Below, in pieces: positions 48,930-57,358 of a DNA stretch of 64,000 nt. The stretch's first letter is position 1, and each line of letters begins with the position of its first letter. A model generated the notes under the pieces. It had not been told where the DNA came from and did no database searches. It saw nothing but the letters and a program-made list of their open reading frames with translations. Source of the DNA: Chitinophaga pinensis (GTDB taxonomy: Bacteria; Bacteroidota; Bacteroidia; Chitinophagales; Chitinophagaceae); the NCBI GenBank assembly GCA_902167325.1, contig LR632930.1, positions 5,146,001 to 5,210,000 of the forward strand. Direction: 5' to 3'. Both the position numbers and the translations under genes were made by a program.

Positions 48930-51392
48930 TTACATCAATCCACCCATAACAGGGTCGCTAAAGCTTTCCTTTCCTGTTTCCACATGCCCTGCAAACTGCA
49001 GTACTGCCGATCCGCCATTCAGGTTTACCTGGAGGTCGTACCAGCCATGCGCTTTCAGGGTAATGTATGCTACCGTAACTGTGCTTCCGGGTTTGATCGT
49101 CTTAACCTTTTCGTCTGACTGGTGATAAGCGTCCTTCACCTGCACGGTTACCGGGCTGGTACTCTCATTCCTGTAAACGAGTTGCACGCTGTCTTTTTTG
49201 TAGGTCAGCTTGCAGGAGAACTTTTCCGGGAACTTCCCCGCTTTACCCGCAAACCCACGGTAGAAGCCGTTAGGGCCATACACACCGAGGTCGTACTCCC
49301 CACCGGGGAACAGATCTGCCCCCCATACATCTTCTACCTTCGCTCCGGCGTTTACCGCATAGGCGCGGTTATACATGTCTTTCCCGTATACGTTGAAGGC
49401 GCCACCGGCCGACTTCTTACCAAAGAGCTTATTGCCCGATTCGAGGGTAAGGTGCAAACTGCCATCAGCTGCAGGCTCTACATGGGCATGCAGCTCATAG
49501 GGAATGGCACAGGCCGGGCGGATGCCCTTTTCCTGCAGGGGCAGGTAGCGCTGCGGATCTTTGATCTCCCCTTTCAGCAGGGTGAAATTAGCAGGGGCGG
49601 CTTTGAATTTGGCGTTATGAATGGTTTCGATGAAAGCTTCGCGCTCGATGGAAGCCGGTGAAGCAATCTTCTCCCCGTTATACGGACGGAACACCGAAGT
49701 AAGATCCCCGCAAACAGCGCGGCGCCAGGCGGTGATGTTCTCACAGGTCATTTGCTTTTTCAGTTTATGACCCAGCCACACTTCGAGGAACTGTAGGTTG
49801 GAGGTATGATCGAACACCTGGGAGTTCACATACCCGCCGCGCGACCAGGGCGATGCTACTACCATGGGCACACGGTACCCCAGTCCGATGGAGCTTTCGC
49901 GGATATCGCTGTCCCACTTCCGTTGTGCGGTACGGGTTACCCATTCATGGGAAGTATCGATACCGGCAGAAGTTTTACCTGTTTCCGGCCGTGAAGGATC
50001 GGGGGCGGTGAACGGTGGTACGTGATCGAAGTAACCATCGTTCTCATCATAAGTGAGTACGAAAATGGTTTTCTTCCACACTTCCGGGTTGCTGGTGAGG
50101 ATGTCCATCACTTCAGACAGGTACCAGGCACCATACCACGGTGCCCCGGGATGGTCGGAGAAGTTTTCGGGCGCCACTACCCAGGATACTGCGGGGAGCT
50201 GACCGTTTTTCACATCTTCACGGAGCTGGTGGAGTACATCGCCTTTGGGGAGCTGTACTTCGCGTTCGGTTTCCCCGTCTTTATACTGCAGGGTATCCAG
50301 TTTATGATAATCGGGATCGCCGATGTTGGTGGTGAAGGCTTTTTTATGCAGCTGCTGCTCTCTTTCCGGCAGGGCACTGAAGGGAGTGGCCGCTACCTTT
50401 TCGAGGGTGGTTTTGATCTGCTGCTGGCGGTTACGGGCGCTTTTAAGGCGCTTGTCGAGGTCGGTATGCTCTTTACTGCCTGTAGTCAGCTCCGCCAGTT
50501 TCTTATCCATTTCCGCAAGGCGGCCGGGCAGCTCTGCCTGCATTTTCCGGAGGTAGGCCAGATGTGGCTCGTGGTATTCCACATGGTATTGGGAGAACCA
50601 CTCGATGGGGTTGTCGGTGAAGTTGGCCAGCCAGGCATCGCCTTCGCCTTCAAGCCCAACCCCTACGCTGATCTCGTTCTGGTATATTTTCCAGGAAACA
50701 CCGTTCTCTTCCAGTACTTCGGGGTAAGTTTTCCAGTGGGCCTGCTCGCCGTAATCTACGTCGGAGTTCCAGACGTTGGCTTTGGAGGCGGCTTCCATTT
50801 TTTCACGGATGGTGCCGGTCCAGAAGTAGAGGCGGTTAGGCGTGGTACCGGTGAGGGAAGAACAGAAATGCTGGTCGCACACGGTGAATGCGTCGGCCAG
50901 GGCGTAATAGAAGGGAATATCCTCGCGGTTATAATACCCCATGGTCATGGGTACTTTGCCGTATTCTTTATGCCCTGAGCGTTTGATGGGCACCCAGCGG
51001 TCGTATTTGCCGTGGTTACGCGCATCTACCTGATCGCTCCAGCCATGTGGCAGGGCGCTCATCCAGGTGGCCTTGGTGTCTTTGATATCCATCCGGAAGG
51101 GCGGGATGTGGTTACCGTCCTTATCGGGCTGGAAGAGAACGTTGGCGCCATTGGGGGTTTTAACGGCCCGGGGGTCGTTGAAACCGCGAACGCCTTTGAG
51201 GGTACCGAAGCAGTGATCGAAAGAGCGGTTTTCCTGCATGAGGAACACGATATGCTCCGCATCAAGGTAAGAGCTGCCTGGGGCGGGATTGATTGCCATC
51301 GCCCGCTGGATGGTTTCCGGGAGTATGTTGGCAAGCCCGCCTGCGCCTGAGAGCAATGCGGCCTTCCGGAGGAATTCTCTTCTTGAATCCAT
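48930..51392 (-). CDS. Phosphocholine-specific phospholipase C
   Basis: 820 residues. A Tat signal RREFLRKAALLSG (about 4-16) leads into the acid-phosphatase-like catalytic domain: HIVFLMQENRSFDHCFGTLKGVRGFND, TGTTPNRLYFWTG, and later DENDGYFDHVPPF and HTSNLQFLEVWLG. Two C-terminal repeats of the DUF756 type (about 640-815) follow, as in PlcN/PlcH. It cleaves phosphatidylcholine-like lipids and is exported folded. An extra charged helical stretch sits near residues 285-350. Single gene, minus strand. Confidence 0.92.
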   Translation of the reverse strand: MDSRREFLRKAALLSGAGGLANILPETIQRAMAINPAPGSSYLDAEHIVFLMQENRSFDHCFGTLKGVRGFNDPRAVKTPNGANVLFQPDKDGNHIPPFRMDIKDTKATWMSALPHGWSDQVDARNHGKYDRWVPIKRSGHKEYGKVPMTMGYYNREDIPFYYALADAFTVCDQHFCSSLTGTTPNRLYFWTGTIREKMEAASKANVWNSDVDYGEQAHWKTYPEVLEENGVSWKIYQNEISVGVGLEGEGDAWLANFTDNPIEWFSQYHVEYHEPHLAYLRKMQAELPGRLAEMDKKLAELTTGSKEHTDLDKRLKSARNRQQQIKTTLEKVAATPFSALPEREQQLHKKAFTTNIGDPDYHKLDTLQYKDGETEREVQLPKGDVLHQLREDVKNGQLPAVSWVVAPENFSDHPGAPWYGAWYLSEVMDILTSNPEVWKKTIFVLTYDENDGYFDHVPPFTAPDPSRPETGKTSAGIDTSHEWVTRTAQRKWDSDIRESSIGLGYRVPMVVASPWSRGGYVNSQVFDHTSNLQFLEVWLGHKLKKQMTCENITAWRRAVCGDLTSVFRPYNGEKIASPASIEREAFIETIHNAKFKAAPANFTLLKGEIKDPQRYLPLQEKGIRPACAIPYELHAHVEPAADGSLHLTLESGNKLFGKKSAGGAFNVYGKDMYNRAYAVNAGAKVEDVWGADLFPGGEYDLGVYGPNGFYRGFAGKAGKFPEKFSCKLTYKKDSVQLVYRNESTSPVTVQVKDAYHQSDEKVKTIKPGSTVTVAYITLKAHGWYDLQVNLNGGSAVLQFAGHVETGKESFSDPVMGGLM

Positions 51393-51581
51393 AAAATTGA
51401 TCTGAGGGTTTATGCCTGTTGGCCAAATTAGGAATTATTCCGGTCCGGCAAAGTCAAATTAATATGAACGGCCCGGCAAGGGAAGGACGCAGATTTTCGG
51501 AGATTCCCCTAAATAAGCTGCAATTTTTCACCCCTTAGAGAATAAAACAACTCATTAAAACAAGCCAAAAATCTCTTCAAC

Positions 51582-52391
51582 ATGCTTCCATTTCAGACCA
51601 ACCCTTCCGGCCAGTCAGCTACCGGCTCTGCCCTAAGCCAGCCTGTATCTTATGTAGGCGGGTTCCGTTTCGGGAAAAACACCATCTCCTGGGGCGGGAA
51701 AACTGTGCTAAGACAGAATATCTCCAGCGTCTATATCTACAATATAGAACGCACCTTCCGGATCAGCCAGCTTCAAATGGTGCTGCTCGGCCTCGGCATT
51801 CTCCTATCTTACTTTCTTGGCCAACTGGGCCTCATTATCGCCATTCCGTTCGGACTTTTACTGGCATTTGGCATTTTGGAACGAATGAAAAAACAGCTCT
51901 ATGGCGTTACAATGGAAATGAACTCGGGATCACATAAGAACATTTACAGCAGCGATGAGATTGGCATAGAACAACTTTACAATGCTATATCCGAGTCACT
52001 GGAATCTGATACACGTGTATTCGAAGCCCGCTTCGAGAATGGTGCTATAAAAATTGAAAACATGCATAATATCAATAATGAGATCCATAATAGCCCGGGG
52101 GCAAGGGTTAATAATTTCTCTACCGACAATAGCAGCAACGGCCCCATCACCAACAGGGTCGAACAACTGAGCAATGCACTCGCACAGCGCGGCATCGAAC
52201 AGGCAGATATTGAAGCGCTCAAAGCCATCCTTGCCACAGAACAGCCCAACCACGCCAATAAAGTAATCGGCCCGCGTGCAGACAGCTGGATTACCCAAAT
52301 GGTACTGAAATACCACAATAGCAGCATAGCAAAGGATATCACTTCAGGCTTACTCGTAAACATCCTCTCCCATTATTTCGGATGGAGCTGA
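51582..52391 (+). CDS. DUF6232-like membrane protein with conflict-protein-like tail
   Basis: 269 residues in three parts. Residues 28-130 look like DUF6232: a small beta region (GKNTISWGGKTVLRQNISSVYIYNIE), two membrane helices (about 62-105) and a cytosolic strand-helix (IYSSDEIGIEQLYNAISESLES). Residues 155-190 are an Asn/Ser-rich linker (NNEIHNSPGARVNNFS). Residues 185-269 are helical: RVEQLSNALAQRGIEQADIEALKAIL, then a tail SWITQMVLKYH..SSIAKDITSGLLVNILSHYFG of the kind seen at the end of several bacterial defence-associated proteins. No enzymatic motif is seen. Function unknown; orphan gene, plus strand. Confidence 0.7.
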   Translation: MLPFQTNPSGQSATGSALSQPVSYVGGFRFGKNTISWGGKTVLRQNISSVYIYNIERTFRISQLQMVLLGLGILLSYFLGQLGLIIAIPFGLLLAFGILERMKKQLYGVTMEMNSGSHKNIYSSDEIGIEQLYNAISESLESDTRVFEARFENGAIKIENMHNINNEIHNSPGARVNNFSTDNSSNGPITNRVEQLSNALAQRGIEQADIEALKAILATEQPNHANKVIGPRADSWITQMVLKYHNSSIAKDITSGLLVNILSHYFGWS

Positions 52392-52393
52392 CG

Positions 52394-52424
52394 TTCGCCC
52401 TGTCGGCTGAATATCGTAACTTTG
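52394..52424 (+). promoter_or_regulatory. Promoter of the FKBP gene
   Basis: TTCG (52394-52397), 19 bases, then TAACTTTG (52417-52424): one mismatch from the consensus. It overlaps no coding sequence and lies 19 bases before the ATG. Confidence 0.7.
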
Positions 52425-52443
52425 CCCCCTAATCAATCCAGAT

Positions 52444-52878
52444 ATGGGCATAGCAGATAAACTCTTTCAAATGAAAAATGAAAAATCAGCCGCTAACCTG
52501 AAAGCCGGCCAGGACTTCCTTGCTACCAACAAAGATAAGCCGGGCGTAACAGCACTTCCCAGCGGTTTACAATACGAGATCATTACTGAAGGCACCGGTC
52601 CCAAGCCCTCCGCCACCAGTAAAGTTACCTGCCACTACCACGGTACCCTTATTGATGGTACGGTGTTCGACAGCTCGGTGCAGCGCGGCCAGCCCGCCAC
52701 CTTCCCACTGAACATGGTGATCAAGGGATGGACAGAAGGCCTCCAATTGATGCCCCAGGGCAGCAAATGGCGCTTCTTCATCCCGGCCGGCCTTGGATAT
52801 GGCGATCGCCAGGTAAGTGCCCAGATCGGGGCCAACAGCACACTTATCTTCGAAGTGGAACTGCTGGGCATCAGCTAA
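52444..52878 (+). CDS. FKBP-type peptidyl-prolyl isomerase
   Basis: 144 residues. After a short helix (about 1-30) the FKBP core has the family words KVTCHYHGTLIDGTVFDSSVQRGQPATFPLNMVIKGWTEGLQLMPQGSKWRFFIPAGLGYGDR and STLIFEVELLGI, with the D-F-W-Y pocket residues in place. No signal peptide, so it acts in the cytoplasm on prolyl bonds. Own promoter and a terminator shared with the convergent lipoprotein gene. Confidence 0.93.
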   Translation: MGIADKLFQMKNEKSAANLKAGQDFLATNKDKPGVTALPSGLQYEIITEGTGPKPSATSKVTCHYHGTLIDGTVFDSSVQRGQPATFPLNMVIKGWTEGLQLMPQGSKWRFFIPAGLGYGDRQVSAQIGANSTLIFEVELLGIS

Positions 52879-52894
52879 GCAGTAAGAATATAAT

Positions 52895-52932
52895 AAAAAG
52901 CCCGTCCCGGTAAGTACCTGGACGGGCTTTTT
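52895..52932. terminator. Bidirectional terminator
   Basis: AAAAAGCCCGTCC and GGACGGGCTTTTTT arms (52895-52907 and 52920-52932) pair between two convergent genes. Confidence 0.88.
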
Positions 52933-52948
52933 TCATGTATGCTTAATA

Positions 52949-54340
52949 TCAGAGCGTTCGTTTCACCCGGAAGCGGATCGCTACCTGCTTATGTTCAAAC
53001 TCACAGGTTTGCGAGTTAGGATTAGCCTCATAGAGTGTTCCATTAAACTCTCCTTCCACAAAATCCCCCAAGACACCGATATACGTGAGTTTCACCGTAC
53101 CACCGGAATATTTGGGTACACCGGAGCCCCCCTCTTCCACGCAATACGTACTGCTGGCGAATACAGGATTGTTCCCCTTTCTGTACGCCCACGTGATCTG
53201 TGCTTTTCCATTATTGGCCTGCGGATTCTCACAGGAATAAGCCCCCGCATCAGTAGTGCCGATATTAATGGCAATACCCATTTCACCATTATTGAAGTTA
53301 CCACCGATACCGGTTAAGCCGTGTTGTACCTGCGCGATTAACGATTGGGTAAAGGCATGATCAGCACCATCATACCGCAATGTGATAAAACCTTCCGGCA
53401 TGAGTTTAATCTCTTTCCGCATAATCAGCGTACCTAATGGACGTGATCCGCCGGGCGCTCCCGGATCGGGGATAGGACGCTGGCCTTCGAGCTTTACTTC
53501 AATGATGGCAGTCTGGACCTGTGTTATATTATCCGGTGCGGTATATTCGGCATTCCCTTCCACCAGCCATACATTGCTTTTTGGTACAATTTTTCCCCCT
53601 CCCTGCACAATCTTCCAGTCTTTTACAGGAAGCACCTGAAGCGCACTAATATCACGATAATATTTTCCGGTTTGGCCGTATACCTGTTCCAGTACATCAC
53701 CTGCTTCAGGTGATAGCAGATCGTCAGTTTCATCTTTTACAGCAATCATACCTACACTCAACTTTGCCATTTCGCCTTTATTAAGCGCAGCCTTGTTGCA
53801 AAACAATTGAAACTGATCGTAGAAGCAGAAATCGCAGAAGTGGGTAACCTGTGCGGTGAGTGTTTTCGCAGTCATATCGAGCGTGGCACGGGCCGATTTC
53901 CATCTCCCATCCGCAGTCTGATAAGCCATTCGGGCACTACTTTCAGCACCTGTCGTCAGCTTGGTGGGGTCGTACTTCATCTTCACCGATATAGGTTTCG
54001 CAAAAGTGACGTTCTCCGGTAATACCCGGAATGCAGGCAGGAAAGCATCATCACCCGGGCGGAGTGTATTTGCTACAGGTTGAATACTGAAGGTGGTAGC
54101 CGCAGTAACGGCGCCCGCAGGCACTATGATAGTAATCTTACCATCCGCGGAACTAAACGTTCCCCCGGTTGCACCAATAGAAGCAGTAATAGCCGCTCCG
54201 GTAGTGGCACCACGGGCTGTCTGGATGGGAACACCTTCCGGTGGCTTTATGGTTCCGGGACCATCGTCTCCCGGACCCTTTTTCTTAGAACATGCCATGG
54301 TCATCAGGATGAGGCACATGGGGATTATGAAGCTTTTCAT
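52949..54340 (-). CDS. Lipoprotein with ZU5-like domain
   Basis: 463 residues from the ATG at 54340; the longer frame begins at a TTG inside the -7 box. The lipoprotein signal ends ILMTMAC (C17). A ZU5-like beta domain follows (about 45-165: IGATGGTFSSADGKITIIVPAGAVTAATTFSIQPV). The C-terminal half is beta-rich with paired cysteines and unassigned. Probably surface- or periplasm-exposed; function unknown. Confidence 0.8.
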   Translation of the reverse strand: MKSFIIPMCLILMTMACSKKKGPGDDGPGTIKPPEGVPIQTARGATTGAAITASIGATGGTFSSADGKITIIVPAGAVTAATTFSIQPVANTLRPGDDAFLPAFRVLPENVTFAKPISVKMKYDPTKLTTGAESSARMAYQTADGRWKSARATLDMTAKTLTAQVTHFCDFCFYDQFQLFCNKAALNKGEMAKLSVGMIAVKDETDDLLSPEAGDVLEQVYGQTGKYYRDISALQVLPVKDWKIVQGGGKIVPKSNVWLVEGNAEYTAPDNITQVQTAIIEVKLEGQRPIPDPGAPGGSRPLGTLIMRKEIKLMPEGFITLRYDGADHAFTQSLIAQVQHGLTGIGGNFNNGEMGIAINIGTTDAGAYSCENPQANNGKAQITWAYRKGNNPVFASSTYCVEEGGSGVPKYSGGTVKLTYIGVLGDFVEGEFNGTLYEANPNSQTCEFEHKQVAIRFRVKRTL

Positions 54341-54355
54341 GCTGGGGGTTTTCGG

Positions 54356-54363
54356 CAAAGCTA
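54356..54363 (-). promoter_or_regulatory. -7 box of the ZU5-like lipoprotein gene
   Basis: The minus strand reads TAGCTTTG, ending 15 bases before the ATG at 54340. Confidence 0.45.
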
Positions 54364-54513
54364 TCCTTTGGGCCGTTGAAAGAACATAGGTTTACCGCGA
54401 AGAGCGTAAGCAGGTAGTCGAAATGCATATTCCCAACCCCGAAATGTAAATAGTTACGTAAGTAGTTCTACCAGTTAGCCTTGCGCATGCTGAAATTGGG
54501 GATCACAATTCCA

Positions 54514-54939
54514 TTACGAACAGGAAACAAAGCCTCCGCTTACAGCAAAGCCTTCCCGCTCAAAGAAAGGACGGGCCGTTCTGCTGACATGGGCCGTAAC
54601 CGGGCCTTCCGTTTTGGCAAGGAGCGCCTCCATCAGTTTACCGGCTATTCCCCTTCGGTGGAAATCCGGATGCACATACATCAGCTCAATATGCGCAGGC
54701 ACCTTCAGCGCCCCAAACCCTGCAATACGTTCATCCACTACAGCCAGGATCACATCAAGCTCCCGGAGATACCCTTCCCAGCGCGGCCCGTCATCGGCAG
54801 AAGATGCCCAGGCTGCGAGTTGTTCGGAGGAATAATCCGCTGTACACGCAGTCAGAATAGTTGTCCGGAAGAGGCGGAGCATTTCAGGAAGATCGGCTGT
54901 TACTGCCAGCCGTAGGCTTATTTGTTCAGAAGCGTGCAT
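54514..54939 (-). CDS. GNAT-family N-acetyltransferase
   Basis: 141 residues from the ATG at 54939. GNAT motif A reads LMYVHPDFHRRGIAGKLMEALL (about 77-98), preceded by ILAVVDERIAGFGALKV. The C terminus PFFEREGFAVSG is the usual last strand. Acceptor unknown. A perfect TACCTTTG box ends 4 bases before the ATG, so a leaderless transcript is likely. Divergent from the AlkD-like gene. Confidence 0.87.
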   Translation of the reverse strand: MHASEQISLRLAVTADLPEMLRLFRTTILTACTADYSSEQLAAWASSADDGPRWEGYLRELDVILAVVDERIAGFGALKVPAHIELMYVHPDFHRRGIAGKLMEALLAKTEGPVTAHVSRTARPFFEREGFAVSGGFVSCS

Positions 54940-54943
54940 GCGG

Positions 54944-54951
54944 CAAAGGTA
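54944..54951 (-). promoter_or_regulatory. -7 box of the GNAT gene
   Basis: The minus strand reads TACCTTTG, ending 4 bases before the ATG; no clear -33 element. Confidence 0.5.
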
Positions 54952-54963
54952 CACCAAACACCT

Positions 54964-54995
54964 TTTGAACCCGGCTGAAAGAAGCCGTATATTTG
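54964..54995 (+). promoter_or_regulatory. Promoter of the AlkD-like gene
   Basis: TTTG (54964-54967), 20 bases, TATATTTG (54988-54995), ending 3 bases before the ATG at 54999. Confidence 0.65.
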
Positions 54996-54998
54996 GCC

Positions 54999-55709
54999 AT
55001 GTCCCCGCTCACCGAACAATTGCAACAAGACCTCCGCGCCGCAGGCACTCCCGCCGGACAGGATTCCGCACGCAGATTCTTTAAAGAAGCAATTAAGACC
55101 CATGGCGTAAAATCAATTGCCACCAAGGCTATCGCAAAACCATTCATCAAAGCCCTGCAGCAGGAACCTAAAACCGAAGCTTTTGCAGTGTGTGAAGCAT
55201 TGTGGCAGTCGGGGTACATGGAAGAAACCCTCATCGCCTGCGACTTATCATACGCCCGCCGGAAAGAATTCGTGCAGGCAGATCTCAAACTGTTTGAAAA
55301 GTGGCTCGTCAGCTATGTGACCAACTGGGCCGCCTGCGATACCTTCTGCAATCATACCATTGGTGAAATGATGATGCGCTTCCCTGCATTACTCCCGGTG
55401 CTGGATAAGTGGGCAGTATCGAAGAACCGCTGGGTACGGAGAGCTGCCGCCGTATCCCTCATCGTACCCGCCCGGAAAGGCCTGCTGCTGCAGGAATCCC
55501 TCCACATCGCTACCCTCCTGCTGCAGGATGAAGACGATATGGTACGCAAAGGATATGGATGGCTGTTAAAATGTGCCGCTGAAAAACACGAGGAGAAAGT
55601 GTTCCGCTTCGTGATGCAGCACAGGAAAGAGATGCCGCGCACCGCATTGCGTTATGCCATTGAGAAAATGCCGCAGGACATGAAGCAGGAAGCCATGGCC
55701 AAATTATAG
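54999..55709 (+). CDS. AlkD-like DNA alkylation repair protein
   Basis: 236 residues from the ATG at 54999 (a TTG six bases up lies inside the -7 box). All-helical HEAT-like repeats typical of AlkD: LWQSGYMEETLIACDLSYARRKEF, FEKWLVSYVTNWAACDTFCNHTIGEMM, WAVSKNRWVRRAAAVSLIVPARKGL and DDMVRKGYGWLLKCAAEKHEEKVFRFVMQHRKEMPRTALRYAIEKMP. AlkD glycosylases excise N3/N7-alkylated purines without flipping the base. The WD and R residues of the active groove are present by pattern. Confidence 0.88.
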   Translation: MSPLTEQLQQDLRAAGTPAGQDSARRFFKEAIKTHGVKSIATKAIAKPFIKALQQEPKTEAFAVCEALWQSGYMEETLIACDLSYARRKEFVQADLKLFEKWLVSYVTNWAACDTFCNHTIGEMMMRFPALLPVLDKWAVSKNRWVRRAAAVSLIVPARKGLLLQESLHIATLLLQDEDDMVRKGYGWLLKCAAEKHEEKVFRFVMQHRKEMPRTALRYAIEKMPQDMKQEAMAKL

Positions 55710-55739
55710 TTGCTTAATTCACTGTAGTAATTATATTTG
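55709..55739 (+). promoter_or_regulatory. Promoter of the papain-like/zincin cluster
   Basis: GTTG (55709-55712), 19 bases, TATATTTG (55732-55739); the ATG is 37 bases further on. Confidence 0.7.
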
Positions 55740-55776
55740 TGGCCAACCCCTTAGTTGTCCCTATAATTGCTACCAT

Positions 55777-56532
55777 ATGAAATTTGCAGTCCTTATTACG
55801 TCTTTCCTTGCTGTTAATATTGCCACACAGGCACAAACTGTTACACTCAGGCCCTACTGTCCGGATAAAGAAGGCCAGTGGAAGGCAACCTGCGCATCCT
55901 ACGCTCCGGTATACACCGCCCTTTCCACCCAGTACAATGCTGCTAAAGGATACCAGCAGGCCGATCCTGATTTCAGGATATTCTCTTATGGCTTTGTTGC
56001 TTCTAAAATGAAAGCCGGCAAACCCTTCTTCCAAAGACTTTTCAACCGTTGCGGCAAGCACGTTACCGCTGACATGGCATTACAGGTTTTGCAGAAAACC
56101 GGTACGGTAACGCAGGAACAGTTCCCGCACAATTGCAGCTGTACCAAACAAAAGAAGGCACAACACACACAGCCCCTTTTCCGCATCGCTTCCTTTAAAG
56201 AGATCGGTGATAAAAACACCCCCTCCGCCACGCACATCAACACCATCAAATCCTCACTGGATCAGAAAGCACCGGTGATAACCGCCATCCTGCAAACAGG
56301 CTTCTTCATCAGTAACCGGGAAAAGCTGGTGCAATTCCCCGAAGGCTATACCATGGAAGATGCATCCGCCAATCATGTGGTATGCATCGTAGGGTACAAC
56401 GATCTCCTGGAAGGTGGCGTTTTCCTTGTAAAAAACAACTACACCAACTGGGGGAACGATCAGGGCTTTGCATGGGTTAAATATGCAGATATGCTCAAGC
56501 TCATCCGACACAGTTTTAATATGACACTTTAA
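55777..56532 (+). CDS. Secreted papain-like (C1 family) cysteine peptidase
   Basis: 251 residues. A signal peptide ends near ATQAQ (20). The papain layout is reduced but readable: oxyanion Q34 and catalytic C39 in GQWKATCASYAPVY, H200 in ASANHVVCIVGYND, and N220 in FLVKNNYTNWGNDQGFAWV. The mature enzyme follows the signal without a propeptide-like region, so activation may not need cleavage or may rely on the partner proteins. First gene of a three-gene plus-strand cluster. Confidence 0.82.
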   Translation: MKFAVLITSFLAVNIATQAQTVTLRPYCPDKEGQWKATCASYAPVYTALSTQYNAAKGYQQADPDFRIFSYGFVASKMKAGKPFFQRLFNRCGKHVTADMALQVLQKTGTVTQEQFPHNCSCTKQKKAQHTQPLFRIASFKEIGDKNTPSATHINTIKSSLDQKAPVITAILQTGFFISNREKLVQFPEGYTMEDASANHVVCIVGYNDLLEGGVFLVKNNYTNWGNDQGFAWVKYADMLKLIRHSFNMTL

Positions 56533-56567
56533 TTCTCACATCACAATCCATCAAATTCCTGTACTTC

Positions 56568-57341
56568 ATGAAAAAGACACTCGTATTGGGATGCCTCTCC
56601 CTCGGCATTGCATTGTTCTCCAACGCGCAAAACGTGGAAGTGTATACCGGCAGTCCGAAAGCCGGAGCCGGCTCAGAAAAGAATCTCGAATTGTTTGGTA
56701 AAGGACTGCTCGATTATGGCTTTGCCGGACAGGTGCAGGCCTCTGCCCAGGCACTCAAGATCAACATTGGCGAGCCTAAAGGATTTTATCTCCCCGTGTA
56801 CTTACTGGTAGGTGCCACCAACGGTGATATAGGTTCCGAAAAGATCAATAAAAGCACCGTACTGAGCATGATCAATAGTACCGGCGGTTTAATGAACCTT
56901 TCTACCAACTTCTACGCTAAACTATACGCCTCCGAATCCGCCATCACCAGCTTACGGTTCACCTCCCAGCTGGGAGCCAAACTGGTTACCGGGCGCGACT
57001 CCCTCACCAGCGACGGACAGATCCGTCCCATGGGTTTCTTTGAAGGAGGACTCGTATTCCAGACCGGTGCCTGGGAAGCGGATGCAGGATATGAAGAAGG
57101 CGGTATCTTCTGGGTACAGGCACGGTATGCCATTATGAGCATGGCGAAAGATGATCTCAAATCTTACTTCGGTGAAAAAGTAGACCAGCTGCCCTCCGGC
57201 CCGAAATTAGAACTGGGTATCCTCATCAAAAACAAGGTGAACATCAAACTCTCCTACTTCAAGGCCGTATCCGGACAAAACATACCCACGCTGGGCGACG
57301 GACAGTTCCGCGTAGCACTGGATTACAACGTATCCAAATAA
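56568..57341 (+). CDS. Exported hypothetical protein of the protease cluster
   Basis: 257 residues. A signal peptide ends near LFSNAQ (21). The mature part is beta-rich with alternating hydrophobic residues (FYLPVYLLVGATNGDIG, MGFFEGGLVFQTGAWEADAGYEEGGIFWVQARY, LELGILIKNKVNIKLSYF, QFRVALDYNVSK), consistent with a small outer-membrane barrel ending in an aromatic-poor strand. No family recognised. It lies between two peptidase genes with 35- and 17-base gaps and no promoter of its own. Confidence 0.78.
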   Translation: MKKTLVLGCLSLGIALFSNAQNVEVYTGSPKAGAGSEKNLELFGKGLLDYGFAGQVQASAQALKINIGEPKGFYLPVYLLVGATNGDIGSEKINKSTVLSMINSTGGLMNLSTNFYAKLYASESAITSLRFTSQLGAKLVTGRDSLTSDGQIRPMGFFEGGLVFQTGAWEADAGYEEGGIFWVQARYAIMSMAKDDLKSYFGEKVDQLPSGPKLELGILIKNKVNIKLSYFKAVSGQNIPTLGDGQFRVALDYNVSK

Positions 57342-57358
57342 ATTCAAAAGGAGGAGTT

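Noticed and set aside
50022..50978. Plus-strand frame of 318 residues opposite the phospholipase C
   Set aside because: Shadow of a gene with clear domain content on the other strand.
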